In this document: one piece after another, positions 19,751 to 28,971 of the stretch
How the letters are laid out: each line of letters starts with the position of its first letter
How positions within the stretch are numbered: position 1 is the first letter of the stretch
Assembly (NCBI RefSeq): GCF_004349135.1
Contig: NZ_SMFN01000019.1
Span: 1 to 64,000 of the forward strand
Length of the DNA stretch: 64,000 bases
Direction: 5' to 3'
DNA from: Flavobacterium sandaracinum
GTDB taxonomy: Bacteria; Bacteroidota; Bacteroidia; Flavobacteriales; Flavobacteriaceae
The notes under the pieces: generated by a model
Databases searched by the model: none
Seen by the model: the letters and a program-made list of their open reading frames with translations, nothing else
Told to the model about the DNA's origin: nothing
Program-made: the position numbers and the translations under genes

Positions 19751-20161
19751 ATGAAAAGGGAAAATATATTGACAGGTTCACCATGGGAAAATAAAATGGG
19801 TTATTGCAGAGCGGTACGCATTGGAAACACTATCGAAGTTTCTGGTACCGTCGCCCTAGTAGATGGCGAAAAAGTAAAAGCTACTGATGCGTATGCACAA
19901 ACAATGAATATATTAGAGCGCGTAAAAGTGGTTCTAGAAGACTTAAAAGTAAGCATGGAGGACGTCATAAGAACCCGCATATTTACAACCGACATTACAA
20001 AATTTGAAGATGTAGCCAAAGCGCATGCTCACTTTTTTAAAGATATAAAACCCGCTACTGGTTTTTATGAAATTAGTAAACTAGTGGCACCTGAATATTT
20101 AGTAGAAATTGAATTTACCGCAATAGCCACTGAAAAACCATTAATTCAAGGAGGATTATAA
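19751..20161 (+). CDS. RidA/YjgF-family protein with altered active site
   Basis: A 136-residue Rid-family protein. The fold landmarks are GNTIEVSGTVALVDGE, the helix with YAQTMNILERVKVVL, VIRTRIFTTDI, and the C-terminal LVEIEFTAIA. Canonical RidA deaminates reactive enamines such as 2-aminoacrylate and needs an arginine in a PAR motif; the aligned segment here reads PATGFYE, with threonine in place of that arginine. It therefore probably belongs to one of the divergent Rid subfamilies, whose activity is unknown. It is followed about 30 bp downstream by the CLC antiporter gene on the same strand, suggesting co-transcription. Confidence 0.88.
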   Translation: MKRENILTGSPWENKMGYCRAVRIGNTIEVSGTVALVDGEKVKATDAYAQTMNILERVKVVLEDLKVSMEDVIRTRIFTTDITKFEDVAKAHAHFFKDIKPATGFYEISKLVAPEYLVEIEFTAIATEKPLIQGGL

Positions 20162-20194
20162 TACTTTTGTCAAAATACTTTGCCCCTTTTACTA

Positions 20195-21451
20195 ATGATT
20201 CCAGAAAAAACAAAAAAAACTTCTTTACTTCTATTCCAATGGATTTTCATCTGCATCATAGTAGGCGTTTTATCTGGATCTGCATCTGCTTTTTTTCTTG
20301 TCGCTTTAGAATGGGTTACGCAAATCAGAGAAAACAACAGCTGGATTATTTGGCTTTTGCCAATAGGTGGCCTATTAATAGGATTAGGATATCATTACTG
20401 GGGAGAATCAGTCGTTAAGGGGAATAATTTATTATTGGAAGAATACGAAAACCCAAAACAAATTATTCCATTAAAAATGGCTCCTTTGGTGCTTCTAGGC
20501 ACTTTAATAACACATCTTTTTGGCGGGTCCGCGGGTCGAGAAGGAACTGCAGTACAAATGGGCGGCGCCATTTCAGACCAGTTCACAAAGCTATTTCAAC
20601 TCGATTCTTCCGAAAGAAAAACAATACTCATTCTTGGAATCAGTGCGGGGTTCGCCTCCATTTTTGGGACACCTTTGGCAGGAGCATTATTCGCTTTAGA
20701 AGTTGTTTATTTCAGTAAAATCAATATAAGAAGCATCTTATTGTCTTTTCTAGTTGCTTACATAGCCTATTTTACGGTAGCACTGTGGCAGGTGCATCAT
20801 ACCCATTATGCTATTCCTCTTGTGCCAGCAATAACCGTTATCAATTTATTTTGGGTAGTGCTTGTGAGTATTCTATTTGGCTTAGCCGCCATGCTTTTTT
20901 CCAGAAGCACACACTTGTGGAGTCACTTGTTCTCAAAAAAAATAGCCTTTCCTCCTCTTCGTCCCTTTGTAGGAGGAATTATTTTAGCTGTAGCATTATT
21001 TTTTATTGGAACAACAAAATTTGCAGGTCTAGGTATTCCAGTTATCGTTGATGCTTTTACAATTCCTAATGCTCCATCCGACTTCCTACTTAAAATATTA
21101 TTTACCGGTTTTACATTAGGCGCTGGCTTTAAAGGTGGTGAAGTCACTCCATTGTTCTTTGTTGGTGCCACTTTGGGAAGTGCCTTATCACTAATAGTTC
21201 CCTTACCAATAGCCCTTTTAGCAGGAATGGGATTTGTGGCTGTTTTTTCGGGAGCGACTCACACGCCTATTGCCTGTACCGTAATGGGATTGGAACTTTT
21301 TGGGATTGAAAGTGGTCTTTTCATTGGACTAGCTTGCGGAATTGCTTATTTTAGTTCGGGTTCCATGGGGATTTATAAAGCCCAAATAGTTAGGGGAGCA
21401 AAATACTACGTATACCAAAAATTGAAAAGAAAAAAAACAGACTTTTTATAA
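20195..21451 (+). CDS. CLC-family anion/proton antiporter with fluoride-type (CLC-F) motifs
   Basis: A polytopic membrane protein of about 418 residues in the CLC family. I choose the ATG at 20195 (MIPEKTKKTS); a TTG at 20180 adds only five residues. The anion filter differs from chloride-type CLCs: the segment equivalent to GSGIP reads GNNLL (in VVKGNNLLLEEY), and the gating segment GREGP reads GREGT (in GGSAGREGTAVQMGG). From established work on CLC-F antiporters, these substitutions mark the fluoride/proton exchangers that protect bacteria from fluoride. The gating glutamate is kept. A GGEVTP segment stands in for the later GxFxP filter motif. No riboswitch is recognised upstream; the gene follows the RidA homologue. 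Confidence 0.88.
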   Translation: MIPEKTKKTSLLLFQWIFICIIVGVLSGSASAFFLVALEWVTQIRENNSWIIWLLPIGGLLIGLGYHYWGESVVKGNNLLLEEYENPKQIIPLKMAPLVLLGTLITHLFGGSAGREGTAVQMGGAISDQFTKLFQLDSSERKTILILGISAGFASIFGTPLAGALFALEVVYFSKINIRSILLSFLVAYIAYFTVALWQVHHTHYAIPLVPAITVINLFWVVLVSILFGLAAMLFSRSTHLWSHLFSKKIAFPPLRPFVGGIILAVALFFIGTTKFAGLGIPVIVDAFTIPNAPSDFLLKILFTGFTLGAGFKGGEVTPLFFVGATLGSALSLIVPLPIALLAGMGFVAVFSGATHTPIACTVMGLELFGIESGLFIGLACGIAYFSSGSMGIYKAQIVRGAKYYVYQKLKRKKTDFL

Positions 21452-21520
21452 CCTTCTAAAAGTTTGTTAATTGTATAAATGATTTCAACTTTACATTAAA
21501 AAAATGTAATTTCGCAGACT

Positions 21521-22525
21521 ATGAACATACAAGACATTGAAGCGATACAGTTGTTATTAGCAACTCCAAAAAAAATTGCCATAATCCCACACCGAGGTCC
21601 TGACGGAGACGCCATGGGTTCTACGCTGGGTTTATACCATTTTTTATTAAAAAACAAGCACCATCCTGTAGTGGTTTCTCCTAATGAATTTCCAGATTTT
21701 CTGGCGTGGATGCCGGGATCTGAAACTGTTAAAATATTCGAAAAAGACAAACAAAACTGCACAAAAATTCTTGAAGATGCAGAAATTATTTTCACATTAG
21801 ACTTTAATGCTTTGCATCGTACCGGTGAAATGGAACACGTGTTAGCCAAACTAAAAGCCCCTTTTGTGATGATAGACCATCATCAAAAGCCAGATGATTA
21901 TGCCGTTGTGACCTACTCTGACACCTCGTTTGGTTCTACTTGCGAAATGCTGTACAACTTTATTTTATTTCTTGGCAAAAAGCAAGATATTGATAAAACT
22001 ATTGGAACTTGTATTTACACTGGAATCCTTACGGATTCTGGTTCTTTTCGTTTCCCAAAAACAACTGGAACAACGCATAGAATTGTAGCTGAATTAATTG
22101 ATTTAGGCGTCGAAAATACTGAAATTCCAAGTTTATTATTTGACAATAGTTCCTATGGGCGTTTACAAATATTAGGCCGAGCACTTCAAAACATGATTAT
22201 CCTGCCGGAACATAAAACCGCCTACACCACTTTGACGCAGGAGGAATTGAATTCCTTTGATTATGTTAAAGGCGATACGGAAGGAATTGTGAATTATGGC
22301 TTAAGCATCAAAGGAATCCTATTTACAGCTATATTTATAGAAAATAAAGAAGAGAAAATAATCAAAATTTCATTTCGTTCCCAAGGTGATTTTGATGTCA
22401 ATCAATTTGCAAGAGATTATTTTAACGGAGGAGGACATCGCAATGCTGCGGGAGGCAAATCATCCGATACGATGGAAGAAACCAAAAAGAAATTTGAAGA
22501 TTTGATAACAAAATTAAGCATCTAA
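21521..22525 (+). CDS. DHH/DHHA1 phosphoesterase (NrnA-like oligoribonuclease / pAp phosphatase)
   Basis: A 334-residue cytoplasmic enzyme of the NrnA type, which degrades short oligoribonucleotides and pAp, and in some lineages linear dinucleotides from cyclic-di-nucleotide turnover. Metal ligands are seen in IPHRGPDGDAMGS near residue 25 and in the DHH signature MIDHHQKP near residue 120. The DHHA1 substrate-binding motif is GGGHRNAAGG near the C-terminus. It heads a rightward cluster; gldI starts 4 bp after its stop, so they are co-transcribed. A near-consensus box (TAATTTCG, 21507-21514) lies 6 bp before the ATG. Confidence 0.92.
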   Translation: MNIQDIEAIQLLLATPKKIAIIPHRGPDGDAMGSTLGLYHFLLKNKHHPVVVSPNEFPDFLAWMPGSETVKIFEKDKQNCTKILEDAEIIFTLDFNALHRTGEMEHVLAKLKAPFVMIDHHQKPDDYAVVTYSDTSFGSTCEMLYNFILFLGKKQDIDKTIGTCIYTGILTDSGSFRFPKTTGTTHRIVAELIDLGVENTEIPSLLFDNSSYGRLQILGRALQNMIILPEHKTAYTTLTQEELNSFDYVKGDTEGIVNYGLSIKGILFTAIFIENKEEKIIKISFRSQGDFDVNQFARDYFNGGGHRNAAGGKSSDTMEETKKKFEDLITKLSI

Positions 22526-22529
22526 TCCT

Positions 22530-23192
22530 ATGAAAAATAGCACGCAAATAGCCGTTGTATTTTTTTTGTTTCTTCTAATTTCCAGTTGCAAACAGCATCA
22601 AGAAGCCAGAAGACCAATCTCTCAGGCTTCTGGTAGTTTCATGAAAAAATCTATTGCCCGCAATAAAAAACTGGTTTCTACTGAGGAAAGCCAAATTCAG
22701 AATCTAATCAAGAGCAATCCTAATGTAGTGTACTTGGCCTCCAAAAAAGGATACTGGTATTCCTATGTAACACGAAATACTACTGATACGCTTACGCCAA
22801 AAAAAGGAGATGTGGCCTTTTTTGATTACGAAATCAAAGATTTACAAGGAACCATCTTTTATTCGGAGTTAGAATTAAGACCTCAAACGTATTATGTGGA
22901 CAAACAAAATATCATGATGGGCTTGCGTGACGGTATCAAATTAATGCGCAAAAACGAAAAAGTTAATTTCCTTTTTCCGTCCAATATGGCGTATGGATAC
23001 CATGGTGATGATAAAAAAATTGGCACCAACCAACCTATCATTTGTACCGTTACACTTCGTGATTTTAAATCGGAAGTAGTGTATAAAAAAGAAAGTCAAT
23101 TAAAAGTAACAACGCCCACAGTTGCACCACCAATAAAGAAAGAAGCACCCACTTTAAGTAAACCTAAAGACACTTTAACTCCACAAAATTAA
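22530..23192 (+). CDS. gldI: Gliding-motility lipoprotein GldI, FKBP-type peptidyl-prolyl isomerase
   Basis: A 220-residue lipoprotein with the signal ending LLISSC, followed by an FKBP domain at about residues 85-185 (GDVAFFDYEIKD, QNIMMGLRDGIKLMRKNEKVNFLFPSNMAYGY, PIICTVTLRDF). GldI is one of the gld proteins required for gliding and type IX secretion in Flavobacterium johnsoniae and is thought to help fold periplasmic components of the machinery. A Thr/Pro/Lys-rich tail follows the domain. It is packed between the DHH gene (4 bp gap) and two larger PPIases (8 bp gap), forming a folding cluster. Confidence 0.85.
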   Translation: MKNSTQIAVVFFLFLLISSCKQHQEARRPISQASGSFMKKSIARNKKLVSTEESQIQNLIKSNPNVVYLASKKGYWYSYVTRNTTDTLTPKKGDVAFFDYEIKDLQGTIFYSELELRPQTYYVDKQNIMMGLRDGIKLMRKNEKVNFLFPSNMAYGYHGDDKKIGTNQPIICTVTLRDFKSEVVYKKESQLKVTTPTVAPPIKKEAPTLSKPKDTLTPQN

Positions 23193-23200
23193 ATTTAGAA

Positions 23201-24325
23201 ATGAAAAAAAAGATCCTATTCGTATTCCTAGTAATCGCCTCCTTTTATTCTTGCAAAGAAGAACACAGCAATCTACCAGATGGCTTGTATGCTAAAATTG
23301 AAACTAATAAAGGAGACATCATCGTTCAATTAGACTTCGAAAAAGCGCCAATTACGGTCGCTAATTTTGTGGCCTTAGCCGAAGGAAAAAATGAATTTGT
23401 AACCAATGAAAACCTTAAAAACAAACCTTTTTTTGACGGTTTGAAATTCCACAGAGTGATCAAAGATTTCATGATACAAACCGGAGATCCATTAGGAACA
23501 GGATCAGGAGATACAGGATATAAATTTAAAGATGAATTCACAGATTTAAAGTTTGACAACGGTGGTGTTTTGGCTATGGCCAATAACGGACCGATGACCA
23601 ACAGCAGTCAATTTTTTATCACGCATCTTGCAACGCCTTGGTTGGACGGCAAACATACTATTTTTGGTCATGTAGTTGAAAAAGGAATGGATGCAGTCAA
23701 CAAAATTGAACAAAACGATTACATCAATAAAGTAACCATTATTCGAAATGGTGAAAATGCAAAGAAATTCAATGCCGTAAAAATATTCACTGATTACTTT
23801 GCCGTTGAATCTGAAAACCAAAAGAAAAAAGTAGCTATTGATGCTGAAAATAAAAGAGTGTACAACGAAAAATACAAAGTAGTTCGCGAGGAAAAAGTAG
23901 CTTATTTTACTGATTTAAAAACCAAAGCAACAAAAACACCTACAGGATTACAATACGTGATTACCAAAAAAAGTGGTGGAAAAAAACCTGCTAAGGGAAG
24001 CAATATCTTCATTCACTACTCTGGTTTTTTAGAAGATGGAGAATTATTTGATGCCAGCGTAGAAAATGTTGCTCAAACTTTCGGGAGATACGATGAAAAC
24101 AGAGCCGCTCAAAATGGATACCAACCCATTCCTTTTCAAGCAGGTAAAAAAGATGGCATGATTCCTGGTTTTATAGAAGGATTGGAGCAATTATCACTTG
24201 GAGATAAAGCGGTTATTTTTATCCCGTCGCGTTTAGGATATGGAGCAGCTGGAGCAGGAGGCGTAATCCCAGCCAATGCCAACATCATTTTTGAAATTGA
24301 GTTATTAGAAAAAATGCCCCAATAG
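23201..24325 (+). CDS. Cyclophilin-FKBP fusion peptidyl-prolyl isomerase (lipoprotein)
   Basis: A 374-residue exported PPIase with two catalytic folds. The signal ends SFYSC, making it a lipoprotein. The cyclophilin domain (about residues 28-200) keeps the active-site segments [23 protein letters not shown] and [14 protein letters not shown] Lys/Glu-rich helical linker (about 205-250) leads to the FKBP domain (about 255-372; [47 protein letters not shown]). Both domains look intact. It starts 8 bp after gldI and is followed by a paralogue 32 bp later. Confidence 0.93.
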   Translation: MKKKILFVFLVIASFYSCKEEHSNLPDGLYAKIETNKGDIIVQLDFEKAPITVANFVALAEGKNEFVTNENLKNKPFFDGLKFHRVIKDFMIQTGDPLGTGSGDTGYKFKDEFTDLKFDNGGVLAMANNGPMTNSSQFFITHLATPWLDGKHTIFGHVVEKGMDAVNKIEQNDYINKVTIIRNGENAKKFNAVKIFTDYFAVESENQKKKVAIDAENKRVYNEKYKVVREEKVAYFTDLKTKATKTPTGLQYVITKKSGGKKPAKGSNIFIHYSGFLEDGELFDASVENVAQTFGRYDENRAAQNGYQPIPFQAGKKDGMIPGFIEGLEQLSLGDKAVIFIPSRLGYGAAGAGGVIPANANIIFEIELLEKMPQ

Positions 24326-24357
24326 TTTTAAATAATAAGCCCTTAAATTAGTACAAA

Positions 24358-25620
24358 ATGAAATTTAAAATTCTGTTTTTATTATTTCTGGGAATGGCCA
24401 ATGTACATTCTCAAACTGTCAAGAAATCTGTTCCTGCAAAAAAACCAACTACCACAACCAAAGCAGTTGTAAAAGCTCCGGTTAAAGCTCCGGTTGTTAT
24501 CGAGGGAATCTTTGCCACAATTGCTACGAATAAAGGAGCTATTGTTGTGGAACTAGAATACAAAAAAGCACCCGTAACCGTTGCTAATTTTATTGCTTTG
24601 GCAGAAGGTAAAAACACCTTTGTAACTCCAGAAAATCTTAAAGGAAAACCATTTTTTGATGGTTTGAAATTTCACCGTGTAATCAAAGATTTCATGATTC
24701 AGGGAGGAGATCCTACTGGAAGTGGTTCCGGCGGTCCAGGTTATGCCTTTAAGGACGAATTCACCGATTTAAAGCACAGCAAAGCCGGAATACTGTCTAT
24801 GGCTAATTCTGGACCAACAACGAATGGAAGCCAATTTTTCATCACACACAAAGCAACACCTTGGCTGGATGGAAAACACACCATTTTTGGCCATGTTACT
24901 GAAGGAATGAGTGTGGTTAATGCTATTGCTCAAAATGATGTAATTACAAAGATCACCATTGTGAGAAAAGGGACATTGGCCAAAAAATTTGATGCGCCAA
25001 AAGTATTCGCAGATTATTTCAATAATAAATCCGAAGACCAAAAGAAACAGGATTTAATCAACGCTGAAAATAAAGCGAAACAAGCAGCTATTGAAGTCGA
25101 AAACAAAGCAAAACGTGAAGTTGAAGAAGCGGAAGCCAAAAAAGTGTACATGGGAAAATACGGTCCAATAGTCGCCGCTAAAAAAGCCTATTTGGCCACT
25201 ATAAAAGCAGCAGCAACCACTACTCCATCTGGATTAGCATACAAAATAACTGAGAAAGGAACCGGAATAAAACCTGCTAACGGAGCAACATTCTATTTCA
25301 ATTATGCTGGTTATTTTGAAGATGGAACTTTATTTGATAGCAGTTATGAAGAAGTCAATAAAACTTACGGGAAATTTGATGCAAATCGTGCCGCTCAAAA
25401 CGGATACCAAGCCTTCCCATTTGAAGCAGGAAAAAAAGACGGTATGATTCCCGGATTTATTGAAGGATTAGACAATATGGCTTTTGGTGATAAAGCGGTC
25501 GTTTTCATCCCCTCCAATTTAGCGTATGGAGAAAGAGGCGCTGGAGGTGTTATCCCACCAAATACCATGCTTATTTTCGAATTGGAAATGCTGGAAAAAC
25601 AACCCGCTCCAAAACAATAG
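24358..25620 (+). CDS. Cyclophilin-FKBP fusion peptidyl-prolyl isomerase (paralogue)
   Basis: A 420-residue paralogue of the preceding gene. The signal peptide ends NVHSQ and lacks a lipobox cysteine, so this copy should be soluble in the periplasm whereas its neighbour is anchored. It has a Lys/Pro/Thr-rich stalk (about 20-50), a cyclophilin domain (about 50-225; [15 protein letters not shown]), an Ala/Lys/Glu coiled linker (about 235-285) longer than in the neighbour, and an FKBP domain (about 300-412). The two genes clearly arose by tandem duplication. A strong terminator follows directly and ends the gldI cluster. Confidence 0.93.
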   Translation: MKFKILFLLFLGMANVHSQTVKKSVPAKKPTTTTKAVVKAPVKAPVVIEGIFATIATNKGAIVVELEYKKAPVTVANFIALAEGKNTFVTPENLKGKPFFDGLKFHRVIKDFMIQGGDPTGSGSGGPGYAFKDEFTDLKHSKAGILSMANSGPTTNGSQFFITHKATPWLDGKHTIFGHVTEGMSVVNAIAQNDVITKITIVRKGTLAKKFDAPKVFADYFNNKSEDQKKQDLINAENKAKQAAIEVENKAKREVEEAEAKKVYMGKYGPIVAAKKAYLATIKAAATTTPSGLAYKITEKGTGIKPANGATFYFNYAGYFEDGTLFDSSYEEVNKTYGKFDANRAAQNGYQAFPFEAGKKDGMIPGFIEGLDNMAFGDKAVVFIPSNLAYGERGAGGVIPPNTMLIFELEMLEKQPAPKQ

Positions 25621-25640
25621 AGCACAAACATAAACCCTAA

Positions 25641-25676
25641 AAAACCCGACAGACTTCAAAAGCTGTCGGGTTTTTT
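25641..25676 (+). terminator. Terminator of the gldI-PPIase cluster
   Basis: A 10 bp GC-rich stem (AACCCGACAG with CTGTCGGGTT) and a run of T on the plus strand, 20 bp after the last PPIase gene. Confidence 0.88.
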
Positions 25677-25723
25677 ATTACCATCCGATGGAAATGTCTT
25701 TAAAATAAAGATTAAAACGGACT

Positions 25724-26164
25724 TTATTTCTTTCCAAATTTCCAATCAAATTCGTCCTTTTGATTGATAATAGCGCCAATCTCAAATTTCACAACCTCAT
25801 CAAATTCCGTTTGGAAAATAATCCAGTTTTCTTCATTGAAGTAGTTCTCAAATGTATCAAACTCTTCCTGAGTGAACTTAGTAATGCCCTTAAGAGCTAA
25901 ATCTTTTTTGACTTCACTAATTTTTCTGTTGATCATTTTAAATCCAAACAATTCCAGCTCTGGACTCGAGGCTACGATATAACCCAATTTAAAATCTTCT
26001 TCAACATAGAAAGTCAAACGCATTTTCAGCTTGTTATAAGCAAAAATCACATTGTTATCTTCGTCCTTGTAATTGCGATCTGGCTTGCCGTACAGTGCCG
26101 TCACATCATTTTGTTTCATTCCGAAAATGAGTTTCTCAATTCCGTTTTTTGGGATTATTTTCAT
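25724..26164 (-). CDS. Hypothetical small protein with BamE-like repeat pattern
   Basis: A 146-residue cytoplasmic protein, no signal peptide. The segment KLIFGMKQNDVTALYGKPD (about residues 11-29) has the shape of the helix-turn motif found in BamE/OmlA-type folds, and a second weaker copy follows around residue 75 (LFGFKMINRKISEVKKDL). The rest is charged and strand-rich, reminiscent of small immunity-type proteins, but there is no toxin partner nearby. No family is securely recognised. The gene lies leftward beside the unexplained intergenic element at 26170-26645, an arrangement that looks cassette-like. Confidence 0.7.
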   Translation of the reverse strand: MKIIPKNGIEKLIFGMKQNDVTALYGKPDRNYKDEDNNVIFAYNKLKMRLTFYVEEDFKLGYIVASSPELELFGFKMINRKISEVKKDLALKGITKFTQEEFDTFENYFNEENWIIFQTEFDEVVKFEIGAIINQKDEFDWKFGKK

Positions 26165-26169
26165 TTGTA

Positions 26170-26645
26170 GCTGATTATTTTTTTATTCGTTATTAGTCGT
26201 AAGCACCCGCTGCTTTATGCTTTCGCCAAATTTGGAATCGCACCAAGTACCTATGGTTTTCTTAGCTTGCAAAGTTCGGAAAGATTTTCACAAACTCGAC
26301 TACTTTTTGCAACTAAAAGTTAGCAGAAAACGAGAACTACTTCCACCAAATCAATATTAAACGAGGCATAATCTGCAATAAAAACAGCAACAGCTGATGA
26401 AATAGCTAACAACCAAGGATTGGTTGGGTTGATCCCGACGAACGAACATTGAATTCGGAGTGGAATACTCCATCCTAAAGATCGGAATCGTTTGCACGAC
26501 GTCAACACTTCTGATGTTCGAGGCAAATTATCCAAAGCCTAGATAGCCATCTGAGTCTAGCGGTAATTGTGTCTTTTCTTGCGTTTAATTTAACTTAATC
26601 GAAAACCGATATAACTTCGTTACTGCAAGTGACAAGAAGACAAAA
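26170..26645. repeat. Unexplained GC-richer intergenic element
   Basis: About 480 bp between the 26164 gene and the PAS gene, without a credible reading frame and visibly richer in G+C than other intergenic DNA here. It contains motifs such as GCACCCGCTGC (26204-26214), GCAAAGTTCGG, GATCCCGACGAACGAACATT and GAGTCTAGCGG. At its right end an imperfect inverted repeat (GTCTTTTCTTGC with GCAAGTGACAAGAAGAC, 26571-26642) can fold. I recall similar long non-coding tracts beside small orphan genes in other Flavobacteriaceae, but cannot verify it. It may be a mobile or decaying element, or a structured RNA. Confidence 0.45.
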
Positions 26646-26781
26646 GCCCTAGAATACTACCTATTGAATGCAAAAATAAATGATGAAAATTAAATTTAAA
26701 TCACTAACTTTCATTTACTTAAATTTATTTTTGAATAGTAAAATTTAGACTGACTTTCTTTCAATTAAATACTGTTGTGCC

Positions 26782-28935
26782 ATGAAAATTTCTTTAGAAA
26801 AAAAAATAATAATTGGTTTCATCCTTAATTTATTTGTTGTTTTTGCAATAGCTTGGGTTTTTATCTTGAGAATCGACAAAAAACGAGATCAATCATTAGA
26901 CAATTCATTGAACTTGATTGAGATTTCATTAATAATTGTTTCTGTCATTTTGTTAACTGTCGTCTATTTTATTATACGCGCTCAACTTCGAGCTAAAAAT
27001 ATTTCTCAAAAATTACTTTCAGAAAATAAGCAATTACTTCAATCCATAATTGATAATACTTCGAGTCCCATATTTATAAAAAAAATAAATGGAGAATATT
27101 TGTTAATCAACAAAGAGTTTGAGTCCTTATTTAAAATTTCAAATGAAGAAATAGCAGGGAAAACAGATCAAGAATTTCTGGCACCACTTACTGCGAAGGC
27201 TTACAGAGATTCGGATTTTGAAGTCGTCAAAGCTTTGAAAGAATTAAAAACAGAGGAAATAATTCAGCAGGAAGATGGCGAGCACACTTATATCGCGGTC
27301 AAATTTCCTATTTATGATGCCACCAAAAGAATATATGCCATAGGAGGCATTTTTACCGATATCTCCGAAAGAAAAAAGCTAGAAGAATCATCTAAAGCTG
27401 CAAACAGATTCTTTATGATGTCCGTAGAAATGATGATTATTTCATCTCTGCAAAAATTCATAAAAGTTAATCCGTCAGTTAGTCGAATTTTAGGGTATTC
27501 CGAAGAAGAGCTTTTAAGTAAAAATTTCCTAGAATTTACTCATCCTGATGATATTGAAATCACACAAAAAGAAGTGACAAAACTTAAAACAGGAGCTACT
27601 TCTATCAAGTTTGAAAACAGATACATTTGCAAAGATGGCAGCTTAAAATGGTTAGCTTGGTCCGTTTTTCCGGATGTTAAAAACGAATTGTTGTATGCTG
27701 TTGCCAGTGATATCACCAATCAAAAAGAAATTGAAAATGCGTTAAGTGTTTCAAACATGTTTTTTGATATGTCATTTGATATGTTTGTAGTGATCAAAGA
27801 TCTCAAATTCATAAAAGTTAATCCAGCCTTTACAAGGATTCTTGGCTATGACCAAAATAAAATAATTAACCGATCCATTTTAGAATTCCTACATCCTGAT
27901 GATTCCAAAATGGTTACGGATGCAATTAAAAATCTGCAAATTAGCGACTCTGTTATTAGTCACAGGGTTCGAGAACGCACTAAAGACGGCACCTATAAAA
28001 TACTCGATTGGACCATGACAATTGATATACACACAGGCGTACTGTATGCTGTTGCAAGAGATGTTACAAAATTAGTTAAAAATGAAGAATCTTTAAAAAT
28101 ATCAAATATGTTTTTCAACATGGCATTCGATATTTTAACGGTTGCCAAAGACGGGCACTTCATCAAAATCAATGAGGCCTTCACTAAAACCCTTGGGTAC
28201 AATCAAGAGGAAATGGATAAAATAAAATTCATAGATTTAATTCATCCTGACGACAAACAAATGGCTACCGAAGTACTTGAAAAACATTATAAAGGAGATT
28301 CAATTGTGAATTTCAGAACCCGTTTTCTATGCAAAGACGGATCCTATAAATGGCTGGATTGGAACAGCAACATGGATATTGAAAATGGAGTATTTTACTC
28401 GGTTGGACGAAACGTTACTAAACTAGTACAGTTAGAAAACGAACAACAAACCGCCATTGATGATCTTTATGAAAATGAAGAAAAACTACGCCTAATTGTC
28501 GAAAATATTAGTGAGGGAATAATTGTGGCAAATGCTGATAAAAAAATCATCATGGCCAACCATATGGCTAATGAAATTTTTGGAATTGAAGAGGATGACA
28601 AAATATCACCTAATCTGAGTAATCACTTTGAATTGTATTTTCCAGATGAGAAAACGATTTTTCCTTCTCAAAATTTACCCATGGAACGTGCACTAAACGG
28701 AGAGGTGACAACGGATATCGAAATCATACTTTGGAATCCGGTAGCACGAGAAAAGAAACGAGTGCTCATCAGTGGCAGACCATTGGTAGACCAAAATAAC
28801 ACAGTTGTTGCTGCTGTTGTAACTATCAAAGACATTAGCAAATACAAACAGATGGAGCAAGAGTTAAAGGAAACAGAATCAAAATACCGACAACTAATTG
28901 GGTACCGAAAAGGAGGAAGTGACACTATGATTTAA
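26782..28935 (+). CDS. Membrane multi-PAS sensor protein lacking an output domain (possibly truncated)
   Basis: A 717-residue protein with two N-terminal membrane helices (about 8-29 and 43-66) and five PAS domains at about 75-195, 205-315, 325-435, 445-555 and 570-695. The middle three are close copies sharing FIKVNPSVSRILGYSEEEL-type and HPDD motifs. PAS proteins with this start normally end in a histidine kinase. Here the chain stops after ELKETESKYRQLIG, which is the usual opening of a further PAS domain, then eight unrelated residues and a stop. No kinase, GGDEF or other output module is found downstream. It is either a degraded kinase or a sensor that signals through a partner. Confidence 0.85.
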   Translation: MKISLEKKIIIGFILNLFVVFAIAWVFILRIDKKRDQSLDNSLNLIEISLIIVSVILLTVVYFIIRAQLRAKNISQKLLSENKQLLQSIIDNTSSPIFIKKINGEYLLINKEFESLFKISNEEIAGKTDQEFLAPLTAKAYRDSDFEVVKALKELKTEEIIQQEDGEHTYIAVKFPIYDATKRIYAIGGIFTDISERKKLEESSKAANRFFMMSVEMMIISSLQKFIKVNPSVSRILGYSEEELLSKNFLEFTHPDDIEITQKEVTKLKTGATSIKFENRYICKDGSLKWLAWSVFPDVKNELLYAVASDITNQKEIENALSVSNMFFDMSFDMFVVIKDLKFIKVNPAFTRILGYDQNKIINRSILEFLHPDDSKMVTDAIKNLQISDSVISHRVRERTKDGTYKILDWTMTIDIHTGVLYAVARDVTKLVKNEESLKISNMFFNMAFDILTVAKDGHFIKINEAFTKTLGYNQEEMDKIKFIDLIHPDDKQMATEVLEKHYKGDSIVNFRTRFLCKDGSYKWLDWNSNMDIENGVFYSVGRNVTKLVQLENEQQTAIDDLYENEEKLRLIVENISEGIIVANADKKIIMANHMANEIFGIEEDDKISPNLSNHFELYFPDEKTIFPSQNLPMERALNGEVTTDIEIILWNPVAREKKRVLISGRPLVDQNNTVVAAVVTIKDISKYKQMEQELKETESKYRQLIGYRKGGSDTMI

Positions 28936-28971
28936 GCCTTACACTAGCTCTGTTAATTATTAACTGTATTA

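Noticed and set aside
26320..26535. 71-codon minus-strand frame inside the 26170-26645 element
   Set aside because: It looks like a chance opening in the GC-richer element; no family likeness, and the element reads better as non-coding.
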